A stretch of 64,000 nucleotides of DNA, taken from contig JAJFHD010000090.1 in the NCBI GenBank assembly GCA_021775805.1, positions 248,001 to 312,000 on the forward strand, read 5' to 3'. This document shows, one piece after another, positions 8,581 through 17,440 of this stretch (positions are counted from its first letter, which is position 1; every line of letters begins with the position of its first letter). Under the pieces are notes generated by a model. The model saw only the letters and a list, made by a program, of their open reading frames with translations. It had not been told where the DNA came from and did no database searches. Source of the stretch: Alphaproteobacteria bacterium. Lineage in GTDB: Bacteria; Pseudomonadota; Alphaproteobacteria; Rhizobiales; JAJFHC01. Position numbers and translations under genes: made by a program.

Positions 8581-9213
8581 TTACGGATGGTAGATCTGAA
8601 CCCGGATCGGCGTCGGACCTGATCCGGTTGCGGGATTGAGAGCCTCCGGGCAGTTGGACAGCACCGCAAGGACATCCATTTCGGCTCTGAGATCGACGTA
8701 GTCGCCCGGTTTCGACAGACTGTCTGCAATGCCGGCTGTTCCGTCTTTTTCGATCGGCACATTCATGAAGAAATTGACATTCGAGACGATGACCTCGGGC
8801 CCCAGGCCGTGTTTGGCGAGCTCGCGTTCGAAGTTTCGCTGGCAGCTCTCCGGATTGGTCGCCCCATAACGAACTTCATCAAGAGCAAAGGAGCAGCAAC
8901 CGAAGATTGTGTCGTGCTTGCCGCAAGAATCTTCAATTATCGTCATCAGCTTGTGGGCATGAACCGACCACAACACCGATCCCTTGTTGAGATAGACCTG
9001 ACCGGGAATCTTGATCGTATTGGCAGCGTGGTAGCGATCGGCTGCATCGTTCGCATTGTAGCAAAGGAAGTCAATCGCCTGTTGGCCTTCAAGATCGACC
9101 AGGCGAAGAATTTCGCCTTTTCTGACAAGTCCGCTCCAGGGGGCACGTGCGGCGACAACTTCATCGTATCTTATTGTTCCGGCCGGCAAAGTCTTCACAA
9201 CCGTGTCTGTCAT
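8581..9213 (-). CDS. DUF1989 / urea-carboxylase-associated family protein
   Basis: A 210-residue protein of the family once called urea-amidolyase-associated proteins. DLEGQQAIDFLCYNANDAADRY, GSVLWSVHAHKLMTI and NFFMNVPIEKDG are typical. Two members of this family have been shown to act together as carboxyguanidine deiminase in guanidine breakdown; others remain uncharacterised. Conserved Cys and His residues suggest a metal site. No partner DUF1989 gene, carboxylase or allophanate hydrolase is in this window. It starts at 9213 after GAGGGG and lies 33 bp downstream of the HAD gene, in the same transcript. Given its neighbours, an amine or guanidino substrate is plausible. Confidence 0.85.
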   Translation of the reverse strand: MTDTVVKTLPAGTIRYDEVVAARAPWSGLVRKGEILRLVDLEGQQAIDFLCYNANDAADRYHAANTIKIPGQVYLNKGSVLWSVHAHKLMTIIEDSCGKHDTIFGCCSFALDEVRYGATNPESCQRNFERELAKHGLGPEVIVSNVNFFMNVPIEKDGTAGIADSLSKPGDYVDLRAEMDVLAVLSNCPEALNPATGSGPTPIRVQIYHP

Positions 9214-9246
9214 GGATCGCCCCTCGAGGTGTGGTTGCAGCCGGCG

Positions 9247-9984
9247 TCAGCCAGCAGCGTTTCGAACGGCTAAGGCCATTTCCATCATCGTCGAGAATAT
9301 GAAGTCGAACTCCGGCCGTTCAGCGACCTGTGCTGTCGCGCCCCAGTCGCCACCTTTGGACAGGCCCTGTCGGTCGATCCAGGCTTTGGAAAGGCCAAAC
9401 CCGGTGGCCGGAACGTGGTCATGGAACAGGCTTTGGGCGGTGTGAAGAATGTCGTCTTTCTCGAGTCCGAAACCCGACTTCAGATGGTCCAGCATATAAT
9501 GGAAGTTGGCGGGGTCGGGTTTGTATGAGCCGACATCCTCTGCCGTGTAGACCGCATCGAAGGTCACACCGAGCTTTCTGTTGGAGGCGGCGAAGCCATC
9601 CCTGTTCACGTTCGAAAGAATCACCAGTTTGTAATGCCGTTTGAGGATCCGAAGGGCATCGGCGGTGTCTGGAAATGCGGGCCAGTAAGCAACCGAACTT
9701 CCAAAATTCTCATCCATATCGTCGGAAGAATCGATGCCCATCAACTTGGCGGCGCCGCGATGAACGTTGGTCAGAAGTTCGGGATATGTCTGGCCGGGCA
9801 TTGCAGCTTGCTGTTGATGTTCGGCCTGGGCAAAGAGTGCAAGAGCCTTGCCACGGTCGATATCGTTTCTGCCGCTCGATGTTATGAGCGGTTGCAGCGC
9901 GTCCCAGATGCCGCTCTCCCAGTCAATGAGGGTGCCGTAGCAATCAAACGTGAGAGCTTTGAAGTCTGTCAGGGGGCGCGGCAT
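9247..9984 (-). CDS. Haloacid dehalogenase type II (HAD superfamily hydrolase)
   Basis: A 245-residue HAD hydrolase. The nucleophile motif FDCYGTLIDW contains Asp14, motif II is ILSNVNRDG, and the Lys motif is SYKPDPANF. The type II 2-haloacid dehalogenase branch also contains general phosphatases, so the substrate is uncertain. It precedes the DUF1989 gene by 33 bp on the same strand and is divergent from the FAD oxidase at 10172. Confidence 0.85.
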   Translation of the reverse strand: MPRPLTDFKALTFDCYGTLIDWESGIWDALQPLITSSGRNDIDRGKALALFAQAEHQQQAAMPGQTYPELLTNVHRGAAKLMGIDSSDDMDENFGSSVAYWPAFPDTADALRILKRHYKLVILSNVNRDGFAASNRKLGVTFDAVYTAEDVGSYKPDPANFHYMLDHLKSGFGLEKDDILHTAQSLFHDHVPATGFGLSKAWIDRQGLSKGGDWGATAQVAERPEFDFIFSTMMEMALAVRNAAG

Positions 9985-10009
9985 CGCTTGCGGTCTTTCC
10001 GGAACGTTT

Positions 10010-10041
10010 CAGTTGAGGCACGCTATCAATTATATCAACTG
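10010..10041. promoter_or_regulatory. Inverted repeat in divergent promoter (CAGTTGA / TCAACTG)
   Basis: Two perfect 7-base arms at 10010-10016 and 10035-10041, separated by 18 bases, lie between the HAD gene (start 9984) and the FAD oxidase. They may be an operator for an unlinked regulator; the short arms make chance possible. Confidence 0.3.
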
Positions 10042-10171
10042 ACGTCATGAGGATATGGCTGGAAATGCGGCAATTCGACTGTCAGAAGAACTGCATTTCA
10101 CATGGTACAAACCGGAGCGGACACGATGTGAATGCCGGTTTCCGCCGGTGCCGCCCAACAATGCGAGATCA

Positions 10172-11521
10172 ATGATGTCACCTTTTGTCGAACCGCTTGC
10201 GACCGAAAGCGATCTTCCTGAACGGGCCGACGTGGTTGTCGTAGGCGGCGGTATCGTCGGTTGTTCCACGGCCTGGGCACTTGCACAAAAGGGCGTATCT
10301 GTACTGCTCTGTGAAAAGGGACGGATTGGCGGCGAGCAATCCAGCCGCAACTGGGGCTGGTGCCGCCAACAGGGCAGGGATATCCGCGAGGTTCCTCTGA
10401 TATTGGAAAGCATGAAGATCTGGCGTCGATTGGAGCAGGATATCGAAGCGGATGTCGGGTACCGGCAAGGAGGTGTTCTGTATATTGGCGAAAGCGAACA
10501 GGACATGGCCGGATTCCAGGATTGGGTCGACCGGGTAAAAATCTATCAGTTGGACAGCCGGTTGGTTACGAGCGACGAATTGTCTGATCTGGTGCCCGGT
10601 CACGCCGGCAGTTCGGTCGGCGGGCTCCTGACGCCAAGTGATGGGCGGGCCGAGCCGTCCAGGGCAGCGCCTGCCCTCGCGAGGGCCGTTCAGCAGAACG
10701 GAGGTTCTGTGATCACTCGTTGCGCTGTTCGCGGCGTTGTTCTGGAAGGCGGTCGACTAAGCGGCGTCGTGACCGAACACGGGACGGTGAAAACACATTC
10801 TGTCGTGGTCTGCGGCGGGGCGTGGTCACGGCTGTTCCTGGGCAGTCTGGGCGTTGAACTGCCACAGCTGAAAGTGCTGTCGTCGGTTATGCGCACTGCT
10901 CCGATGGACCTGTTGACCGACTGTGCCTTCGTCGACAACGACTTTTCAGTGCGCCGGCGTCAGGATGGCGGGTACACGATTGCCCCGGGAACATCGACTG
11001 TTGCCGACATCGTTCCGGACAGTTTCCGGTTGTTTTCCAAATTTTTCCCGCTTTTTCGGGCTGAACACCAGAAGACGAAGCTTCGACTTGGATCCCGGTT
11101 TGTTGAAGAAGCCTCGACGCCGCGACGGTGGTCGATGGAGAAACCGTCTCCGTTCGAAAAGACCCGTGTTCTCGATCCCGAACCTCATCACCCCACACTT
11201 GATCGCGTGTTTGACAAGGTGCGTGACAGGGTTCCGTTTTTCGCGCGTGCCAGCATTGCCGAACGATGGGCTGGCTACATAGATGTGACACCGGACATAG
11301 TCCCGGTAATTTCGCCGGTGGACGATCTTCCGGGACTGACTGTCGCCACCGGATTCAGCGGCCATGGTTTCGGGATTGGACCGGGAGCCGGCAGGCTTGC
11401 CGCAGATCTTGTGACAGGCGACAATCCCATTGTTGATCCGGCATCGTTTAGAATCTCACGCTTTACCGACGGATCACCAATTCAATTTGAGGGCGACCTG
11501 ACCAAGAAACGCGGCTCATAG
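10172..11521 (+). CDS. FAD-dependent oxidoreductase, DAO/DadA family
   Basis: A D-amino-acid-oxidase-fold flavoenzyme of about 449 residues. It has GGGIVGCSTAWALAQ, the SRNWGWCRQQGRD segment seen in a rhizobial/Roseobacter subgroup, VVCGGAWS, and the C-terminal GFSGHGFGIGPGAGR. The class oxidises amino acids, opines or glutamylated amines. The start is uncertain: the frame is open from an ATG at 10055 with GAGG upstream, which would add 39 untypical residues; I prefer 10172, which starts just before the fold. It is divergent from the HAD/DUF1989 pair. Confidence 0.85.
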   Translation: MMSPFVEPLATESDLPERADVVVVGGGIVGCSTAWALAQKGVSVLLCEKGRIGGEQSSRNWGWCRQQGRDIREVPLILESMKIWRRLEQDIEADVGYRQGGVLYIGESEQDMAGFQDWVDRVKIYQLDSRLVTSDELSDLVPGHAGSSVGGLLTPSDGRAEPSRAAPALARAVQQNGGSVITRCAVRGVVLEGGRLSGVVTEHGTVKTHSVVVCGGAWSRLFLGSLGVELPQLKVLSSVMRTAPMDLLTDCAFVDNDFSVRRRQDGGYTIAPGTSTVADIVPDSFRLFSKFFPLFRAEHQKTKLRLGSRFVEEASTPRRWSMEKPSPFEKTRVLDPEPHHPTLDRVFDKVRDRVPFFARASIAERWAGYIDVTPDIVPVISPVDDLPGLTVATGFSGHGFGIGPGAGRLAADLVTGDNPIVDPASFRISRFTDGSPIQFEGDLTKKRGS

Positions 11522-11563
11522 GGCAATGCAGAATGTCTCAATCGCTTCGTGGGCAGCAGCGGT

Positions 11564-12760
11564 TCAAGGTGAAGGCGATTGTCCGATCAGTTGCTCGTTC
11601 ATCTGTGCAAGTGTACCCGGCGGCGGCGCTTCGTCTTCGTTCAGGACCGGCATGAGATTGCGCAGCATATCGTGGTAGGCCCGCACGCCGTATTCCAGGT
11701 CGGACAATATTATACCGTCATAGCCGCTCGACTTGGTGGCTTCACACGACCAGATCGTGAGCTGCACGTCCTCCTTGGTCGTATCACGGTCAATGCGGGT
11801 GCTTAGGTAACGAGCGAGCTTCGAACGGCGGTCGGCATCGGGCTGCATGTAGGCGGCGCCTCTCAGGACGGTTTGGTTCTCGGATATAGGGAATTGCTGG
11901 TAGAATCCCACGGTCTCGGGATAGAGATAAACGACGGTAGAGGGAAATATACCGTAGTAGACCCAGATATTCCTTTGTTCTGGAGGTAGGTGTTCGAATT
12001 CAGGCAGGTGGGTCTTGTACCGCTGAACACTCCACAGGCGCGCCGGTCCGTCGTTGAAGCGGCCGTGAGACCGGGTGACACCGTTTACCGGAGCCTCGTC
12101 CATATAGTGGTCACCGTAAAGATCCTGCAGCCCCGGATGAGCGATGGGAACGTGGTAGCCCTCGTTGTCAACATCCACGACCGCCTTCCAGTTCACCGGT
12201 GTGGAGCCCGTCCAAAAGCCTTCTGTCGGAACCAGCTTGTCCATTCGATAATGCGAGATTTCCGGCATGAAGGGTTCCATCAACTCAGCGATCGATGGTT
12301 GAGGACCGGACTTGAACCGGATAAACACGAAGCCGCACCAGATTTCCATTTCGATCGGCTTGAGGCCGTGTTGCACTGGATCGAGTGTGGGCAGGTGTCT
12401 GGGTCTTGGGGCAGCCTTCAAGGTGCCGTCAAGGTTGAAGGCCCATCCGTGAAACGGGCAGACCAGGGCCGCCTTGCATTGCCCCTGGGCTTCTGCGACG
12501 ACGCGCGAACCGCGATGGCGGCAAACGTTGTGAAAGGCACGGACCAGGCCGTCATGGCCGCGGACGACGACAGCACGCTCACCAAAGAAATCGAGGCACA
12601 TGTAGTTCCCGGACTCGGGAATATCATTCACATGTCCGACAATCTGCCAGCTGCGCCGAAAGACATGTTCCTTCTCGAGCTCAAGCATTTCAGGGCTGGT
12701 GTAGGACCAGCCGGGCAGGCCGCTTCGGTCCCATTGGGCCGGTACTCCATCAACAGACAT
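11564..12760 (-). CDS. Rieske [2Fe-2S] aromatic-ring-hydroxylating / betaine-type oxygenase, alpha subunit
   Basis: A 398-residue Rieske non-haem iron oxygenase. The [2Fe-2S] ligands are Cys80/His82 (CRHRGS) and Cys101/His104 (CPFHGW). The catalytic domain has NWKAVVDVDNEGYHVPIAHPG with His203 and His208 as iron ligands. The subgroup includes enzymes that demethylate quaternary amines such as glycine betaine as well as ring hydroxylases. No reductase gene is adjacent. I chose the ATG at 12760 after AAGGAGCAG rather than the longer frame from 12937. A TetR-type inverted repeat lies about 45 bp upstream. Confidence 0.88.
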   Translation of the reverse strand: MSVDGVPAQWDRSGLPGWSYTSPEMLELEKEHVFRRSWQIVGHVNDIPESGNYMCLDFFGERAVVVRGHDGLVRAFHNVCRHRGSRVVAEAQGQCKAALVCPFHGWAFNLDGTLKAAPRPRHLPTLDPVQHGLKPIEMEIWCGFVFIRFKSGPQPSIAELMEPFMPEISHYRMDKLVPTEGFWTGSTPVNWKAVVDVDNEGYHVPIAHPGLQDLYGDHYMDEAPVNGVTRSHGRFNDGPARLWSVQRYKTHLPEFEHLPPEQRNIWVYYGIFPSTVVYLYPETVGFYQQFPISENQTVLRGAAYMQPDADRRSKLARYLSTRIDRDTTKEDVQLTIWSCEATKSSGYDGIILSDLEYGVRAYHDMLRNLMPVLNEDEAPPPGTLAQMNEQLIGQSPSP

Positions 12761-12801
12761 GACCTGCTCCTTCCCGTGAATGTGATCAATTAGAATATTG
12801 A

Positions 12802-12817
12802 TTGAATGTTCATTCAA
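12802..12817. promoter_or_regulatory. TetR-type inverted repeat upstream of Rieske oxygenase
   Basis: TTGAATG-TT-CATTCAA is a 7+7 repeat with a 2-base spacer, 42 bp upstream of the Rieske start. A second overlapping repeat (ATCAAT, 6-base spacer, ATTGAT) spans 12785-12802. The layout resembles operators of TetR-family repressors such as BetI. No regulator gene is adjacent. Confidence 0.5.
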
Positions 12818-12962
12818 AATAATAGTTGAATCCGAAGCACCCGTCCAGCCCTCGTTGCACTGGCACACATCTGTTTCTGACAAGACCGCGCAAATGGGCC
12901 AATCTGGTGAAACCGACGCTACAATCCAGATCCTCAACAGACCCTAATGAGAGGGGCGTGGT

Positions 12963-13631
12963 TCAGTCGGCTGCCATCGTCAGACAGCGCCGGTATGCAA
13001 TGATGTCGGCAATTGTGACCACCGGCATTTGGTGCTTTTCCGCATACTGAACGATCTCCGGCAGTCTGGCCATGGTTCCATCGTCATTCATGAGTTCGCA
13101 TATGACACCGGCAGGTCTGTGGCCGGCCATTGCGGCGAGTTCCACGGATGCTTCGGTATGGCCGTTCCGGGCCAGAACACCTCCGGGATGAGCGCGGAGG
13201 GGAAAGACGTGACCGGGCCGGGCAAGGGCGGCAGGCGAACAGTCGTCGGCAACTGCCGTTTTGATCGTCCTGACACGATCAGCCGCGGACACTCCCGTCG
13301 TGACACCTTCCTTGGCGTCTATCGAGACCGTGAATGCCGTCCCCATCCTGCAGGTGTTGTCGCCTACCATCTGCGGCAGCTCAAGTTCCCGGATTTTGCT
13401 CTCCGTTAAGGTGAGACAGACAATTCCCACGCAATCGCGGATGAGCCTGGTCATCTGCTCCGTGGTCACTGTGTCGGCTGCAAAGATAATGTCGCCTTCG
13501 TTTTCACGGTTTTCGTCATCCACAACAAGCACACCGCCGCCAAGCCTCATATGCTCAACCGCTGATTCTACCCTTTCGTAGGGCGCGCCAAATCGGGCCA
13601 GTATCGATGGTTCTTTTGCAATCTGATTCAT
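12963..13631 (-). CDS. ribB: 3,4-dihydroxy-2-butanone-4-phosphate synthase
   Basis: A 222-residue stand-alone RibB, matching the usual length of about 217 with no GTP cyclohydrolase II domain fused. It makes the four-carbon riboflavin precursor from ribulose 5-phosphate. Visible motifs are [18 protein letters not shown] (metal and substrate site), [13 protein letters not shown], and [10 protein letters not shown] with the metal-binding His. I chose the ATG at 13631 behind GGAG; the longer frame runs back toward the riboswitch. Expression is probably controlled by the FMN riboswitch 130 bp upstream. Confidence 0.95.
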   Translation of the reverse strand: MNQIAKEPSILARFGAPYERVESAVEHMRLGGGVLVVDDENRENEGDIIFAADTVTTEQMTRLIRDCVGIVCLTLTESKIRELELPQMVGDNTCRMGTAFTVSIDAKEGVTTGVSAADRVRTIKTAVADDCSPAALARPGHVFPLRAHPGGVLARNGHTEASVELAAMAGHRPAGVICELMNDDGTMARLPEIVQYAEKHQMPVVTIADIIAYRRCLTMAAD

Positions 13632-13764
13632 GGTTTTCACTCCAAAGTCGGGCGAACCAGAATCAGGGCCTGTTTTGTTGGGAAGCGTAAACAATTCCGA
13701 CCTTCGGGCCGTCATTGGCTACAGACGCCAGAACCACCACAAATGGTGAGTTCCATGCGGCTTA

Positions 13765-13906
13765 TTCTCTCCCATCCGGACTGTAACCGTCGGCTCCGGC
13801 ATCTCACCGGATCTGCTGACCCCATCGTATTGGCGATGGGCGCTCGCGGGCTCCCTTCTCGGTTGAAGGATACCGCCGGTCAGGAATTTCACCCTGCCCT
13901 GAGAAC
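13765..13906 (-). ncRNA. FMN riboswitch (RFN element) of ribB
   Basis: Read on the minus strand, the region holds the conserved RFN blocks in order: TCTCAGGGCAGGGTGAAATT, CCTGACCGGCGGTAT, AGCCCGCGAGCG, GGTCAGCAGATCCGGTGAGA, and GCCGACGGTTACAGTCCGGA followed by TGGGAGAGA. It ends about 130 bp upstream of ribB on the same strand. RFN elements bind FMN and shut off riboflavin genes by termination or by hiding the ribosome site. A small CACCA/TGGTG hairpin lies just downstream. Confidence 0.95.
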
Positions 13907-14019
13907 AAGCGCCTTTTGTTAAAAAAGCTGCCTCCATAGCAGGAGACAAGCAAAATGTTAGTGCTTGCCTGTCAGCAACGCAAGTCCAATTCCACCGGAG
14001 CTCGGTTTCTGCCTGGAGT

Positions 14020-14736
14020 TCAAGCGACCATCAACCGTTTGAAGTTTTCGTAGAGTTGTCGGGCGTTCTGTTCAATGCCTGCCATGTGGCGATCGGCATC
14101 CATCGCCATCTTGTCGAGAGACCCTGGGCCAAGGGTTTGTTCCAGAGCATTCGCATATGCCGGGATGGCACCCCAGTTGGCAATGGTCGTCGGCTCGAGC
14201 TCCATGTGAAACTGCATGCTGTAGGCTAGGCTCCCGACGCGCATGGCCTGACAGGCACAAACATCGGACGAGGCCAGGATCTCGCCATCTCTCGGCATCT
14301 GGGTTACCTGGACCGAATGCCATTGCAGACATTTCATGGTCGTGTCGACATTCTGCATGATTGGATCGGTGCGTCCGGCGTCGGTCAGGCTTACGTCCAG
14401 AATACCGATCTCAGCGGGCGACTGAGGCCCGCACTTGCCGTCCAGCGAATCCGCCAGCAACTGATGCCCAAGGCACAGGCCCAGAAAAGGTTTGTTGAGT
14501 TCACGTACCCATCGGCGTATCGCCGATTTCTCGGAAACCAGCCACGGGTGCTGATCCGTTTCCCAAACGTCCATCGGACCGCCCATGACCCAGAGTGCAT
14601 CATAACCGGAGAGATCAGGGATCTGATCGCCTTCATCCAGCTGAACGGCATCCCATGAAATGCCGTCTTGGCGAAGAAAACGGCGGAAGATTCCCGGGTG
14701 TTCACAGGCGATGTGTTGAAACACAAGCAATCGCAT
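14020..14736 (-). CDS. Class I glutamine amidotransferase (GMP-synthase-like)
   Basis: A 238-residue stand-alone class I GATase domain. The nucleophile elbow is GLCLGHQLLA (Cys), and the His/Glu pair is in MQFHMELE. Such proteins are either amidotransferase subunits or gamma-glutamyl hydrolases of the PuuD-like type; no synthetase partner is adjacent. I chose the ATG at 14736 after GGAGGA. The frame is open further upstream but those residues are untypical and overlap the divergent gene. Confidence 0.85.
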   Translation of the reverse strand: MRLLVFQHIACEHPGIFRRFLRQDGISWDAVQLDEGDQIPDLSGYDALWVMGGPMDVWETDQHPWLVSEKSAIRRWVRELNKPFLGLCLGHQLLADSLDGKCGPQSPAEIGILDVSLTDAGRTDPIMQNVDTTMKCLQWHSVQVTQMPRDGEILASSDVCACQAMRVGSLAYSMQFHMELEPTTIANWGAIPAYANALEQTLGPGSLDKMAMDADRHMAGIEQNARQLYENFKRLMVA

Positions 14737-14985
14737 AAAGTCCTCCGGATTTCGTTCGATCGAATGGTCTTCGTCTGGTGGTACCTTGGTTAAAGCAGAC
14801 AGGAAACAAAAAAACTCCAGTGCCGCATCAATCCCTTGCAAATTTGTTGCCATGACGATACCGACGCCATAACTGAAAATTTTGTGTTTACGCGTGTCGT
14901 CAGGCAAAGAGCACGTCCTGGACACGACAAGGATCGCAGGTTGGCCTGACCGTTGCGTGGCCGACCGCAATGAGGTCAGTGGAAC

Positions 14986-16626
14986 ATGACGAACACAGTA
15001 TTGATCTGCGGGCGTGACCCAGCCGGCCGCGACCATATCGGCAATTGGTTAGCTACGGCGTGTCCGGACCGGAAGCTGGAGATACGTACCGCGTCACATA
15101 TATCGCAGACCTTGCCAAGTATTGCTGCCGGAGACCATCTGCCGGAGTTGGTCGTTATGGTCGTCGAGCGACCGCAGAAACGGGATGAAAGTATTGTCGA
15201 CCAGCTCAGCATCCTGCAGCTCTTGGGGATTAGCTCAACCGTTTTGGCGGTAACCGGGCTCAAGCCGGATGACAGAAACCTGTTTTCCGATCTGAGTGAT
15301 GATTTTGCCGAAACCGCTTCCAGGTTCGAAATAGAGAACGCAATCGGCCTTGCATTCGCCTGCCAGCAGGGGACCATCAGCGACAGCAGACAGGAATACG
15401 CCGATTGGACCGACGGACAATCCTGGAAAAAGATTCTCGCAAGTCTTCCAGTCACAGCATCGCAGGAGCAGGCGCCACTTCGGTTTGGCGTTCAGAATTA
15501 CAAACAAACCGATGCGGGTATGGTTGCTCACGGCATGGTGCTTTCCGGGTGCTTGACTGTCGGCAAGGAAGTCGTTGTATGCCCGGCCGACAGAAAGTCC
15601 GAAGTTTTGAGTCACGGCGATATCGATGGAAAAAGCGCAACAGTGACACTCACGCCCGGAACCGTGCTGCACCCCGGCGATATCATCGGAAGTGTTCTGG
15701 ATGCGCCTGAACATACGGACCAGTTTGCCGCCCATATCCTATGGTTGGATCAGACACCGCTCTTGCCGGAACGGCAGTACAGTATCAAGGCGGGAGCATT
15801 CGAGACAACCGCGCAGGTTACGGATCTCAAGCACAAGCTGAACCCCGAAACATCGGAACATGTGGCAGCGAAGGTGTTGTCCTCCGGTGAAATCGGCCTC
15901 TGCAATCTCAGCCTTAACCGTGACATGGCGTTTGATGAATTTGAAAAGATCCCTGCAACCGGATCGTTCGTGTTGCTGGACAAGTCCTCCGGCAAGACGG
16001 CAGGGTTTGGTGTCGTTCGATTTGGACTGCGCCGCGCGACCAATCTGTCATGGCAGGAAACCAAACTCGACAAAACCGCTCGTGCACTGCTGAAAGGCCA
16101 GAAACCCTGCATTCTTTGGTTTACCGGTTTTTCCGGGGCCGGCAAATCGGCTGCGGCTGACCGCATTGAACAAAAGCTCAAAACCTTTGGTCATCACACG
16201 TATCTGCTGGACGGGGACAATGTACGCCACGGCCTGAATCGGGATCTGGGATTCACCGATCAGGACAGGGTGGAGAACATCCGCCGGGTGGCGGAAGTCG
16301 CCAGACTCATGGCTGACGCCGGATTGATCGTGCTGGTGTCCTTCATCTCGCCGTTCCGCAGCGAGCGGCGAATGGCCCGGGAGTTGATGGACGACGGCGA
16401 ATTTATCGAAGTCTTCATGGATACGCCTCTGTCCGTCTGCGAAGCCCGCGACCCGAAGGGGCTCTATCAGAAAGCACGTGCCGGGCAGATCAAGAATTTT
16501 ACCGGTATCGATTCCGACTATGAGCCCCCGGAACTTGCCGAGCTGACGTTGCAGTCGCACCGGCATGATGTCGATACGCTCGCCGATCAGGTCATCGAGT
16601 ACCTTCAGTCTGCCGGCAAAATTTAG
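14986..16626 (+). CDS. APS kinase fused to a degenerate CysN-like (GTPase/EF-Tu) domain
   Basis: A 546-residue two-part protein. The C-terminal part, from about residue 352, is a full adenylylsulfate kinase: P-loop GFSGAGKS at 381-388, DGDNVRHGLNRDLGF, and FISPFRSER. It makes PAPS from APS. Residues about 165-350 match CysN domains II-III. The first 160 residues replace the CysN GTPase: the P-loop, the DTPGH and NKMD motifs are all missing (the start reads VLICGRDPAGRDHIGN). No cysD is adjacent. It therefore probably has kinase but not GTP-driven sulfurylase activity. Confidence 0.85.
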   Translation: MTNTVLICGRDPAGRDHIGNWLATACPDRKLEIRTASHISQTLPSIAAGDHLPELVVMVVERPQKRDESIVDQLSILQLLGISSTVLAVTGLKPDDRNLFSDLSDDFAETASRFEIENAIGLAFACQQGTISDSRQEYADWTDGQSWKKILASLPVTASQEQAPLRFGVQNYKQTDAGMVAHGMVLSGCLTVGKEVVVCPADRKSEVLSHGDIDGKSATVTLTPGTVLHPGDIIGSVLDAPEHTDQFAAHILWLDQTPLLPERQYSIKAGAFETTAQVTDLKHKLNPETSEHVAAKVLSSGEIGLCNLSLNRDMAFDEFEKIPATGSFVLLDKSSGKTAGFGVVRFGLRRATNLSWQETKLDKTARALLKGQKPCILWFTGFSGAGKSAAADRIEQKLKTFGHHTYLLDGDNVRHGLNRDLGFTDQDRVENIRRVAEVARLMADAGLIVLVSFISPFRSERRMARELMDDGEFIEVFMDTPLSVCEARDPKGLYQKARAGQIKNFTGIDSDYEPPELAELTLQSHRHDVDTLADQVIEYLQSAGKI

Positions 16627-16683
16627 GGCATCGTCCGACGGCACTCCGGCACTCCAGCGCCGGCTGATGAGCCGCTGCGGTCG

Positions 16684-17286
16684 TCAATGTCCCGGCAGGT
16701 TGCCGTCTATGGCCGCCCTCAACAGGCGCAGTGCATCCTCTGAATCCCACTCAAGAGCCCCTGGATACCAGGCGGTTTCTTCCTGTGATCGGTTGATCAG
16801 GTAGGTCATCGGCAGACCAATTGCGCGCAACTCCCTGTAGACTCTGTTGCTTGGATCACCAAACAACTTGAGATTCTTGACGCCGATTTCCTTGTGGAAA
16901 TCGCCTGCCACCTTCAGTCCCTTTTCATCGATGCTTATGGCAATGACTTCAAAATCCTCACCGCCGAGGATGCCCTGCAATCTGTCGAGCGCCGGCATTT
17001 CCTCTCGACAGGGCGCGCACCACGTTGCCCACAAATTCACAAGGAGAACACGGCCCCGCCATTCCGAAATCTGCCGAACCCGGTTTTCCGAATCAAGGAA
17101 GCTGATATCCGGCAGGGGCTTGGGCTCGTCTCTCAGGACGAAGAACCGCATCGTGCCCCGGTTGTACTTCTCGGGCGCCTCCTTTGTCGCCGCACTCGAC
17201 GGCCCAATTGACAGTTGCGACAGGCCCATGAGCAAGGCGATGCATACAAGCAAGGTTCGGGATAGAAATGTCGCAACGAAGGTCAT
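16684..17286 (-). CDS. TlpA-family periplasmic thioredoxin-like protein
   Basis: A 200-residue thioredoxin-fold protein with an N-terminal signal/anchor segment (about residues 8-33) and a WCAPC active site (Cys90, Cys93). It is followed by an EVIAISIDEKG strand and a GLPMTYLI cis-Pro loop. TlpA/ResA-type proteins reduce disulfides outside the cytoplasm, for example in cytochrome c or copper-site maturation. It is convergent with the APS kinase gene and divergent from uup. No cytochrome maturation genes are beside it. Confidence 0.87.
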   Translation of the reverse strand: MTFVATFLSRTLLVCIALLMGLSQLSIGPSSAATKEAPEKYNRGTMRFFVLRDEPKPLPDISFLDSENRVRQISEWRGRVLLVNLWATWCAPCREEMPALDRLQGILGGEDFEVIAISIDEKGLKVAGDFHKEIGVKNLKLFGDPSNRVYRELRAIGLPMTYLINRSQEETAWYPGALEWDSEDALRLLRAAIDGNLPGH

Positions 17287-17440
17287 TCGAAGGGCCGGTA
17301 GATCAAAGATTTGATTGCATAATCGTCTGCCACACCATCACAAGAAGGAGTTGTATGCAACAGCTGACCAGGCGGATTTGACACCTGCCGGTCAACAGGC
17401 GTCTTGCCCGGAAGACAATGTATCGCTACAAGCGCGTGCG

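Noticed and set aside
13719-13949. Minus-strand frame of 76 codons upstream of ribB
   Set aside because: It lies over the FMN riboswitch; the conserved RNA blocks explain the sequence.
14737-15036. 100-codon N-terminal extension of the GATase frame
   Set aside because: An ATG at 14736 with GGAGGA gives the normal GATase length; the extension overlaps the divergent APS kinase gene.
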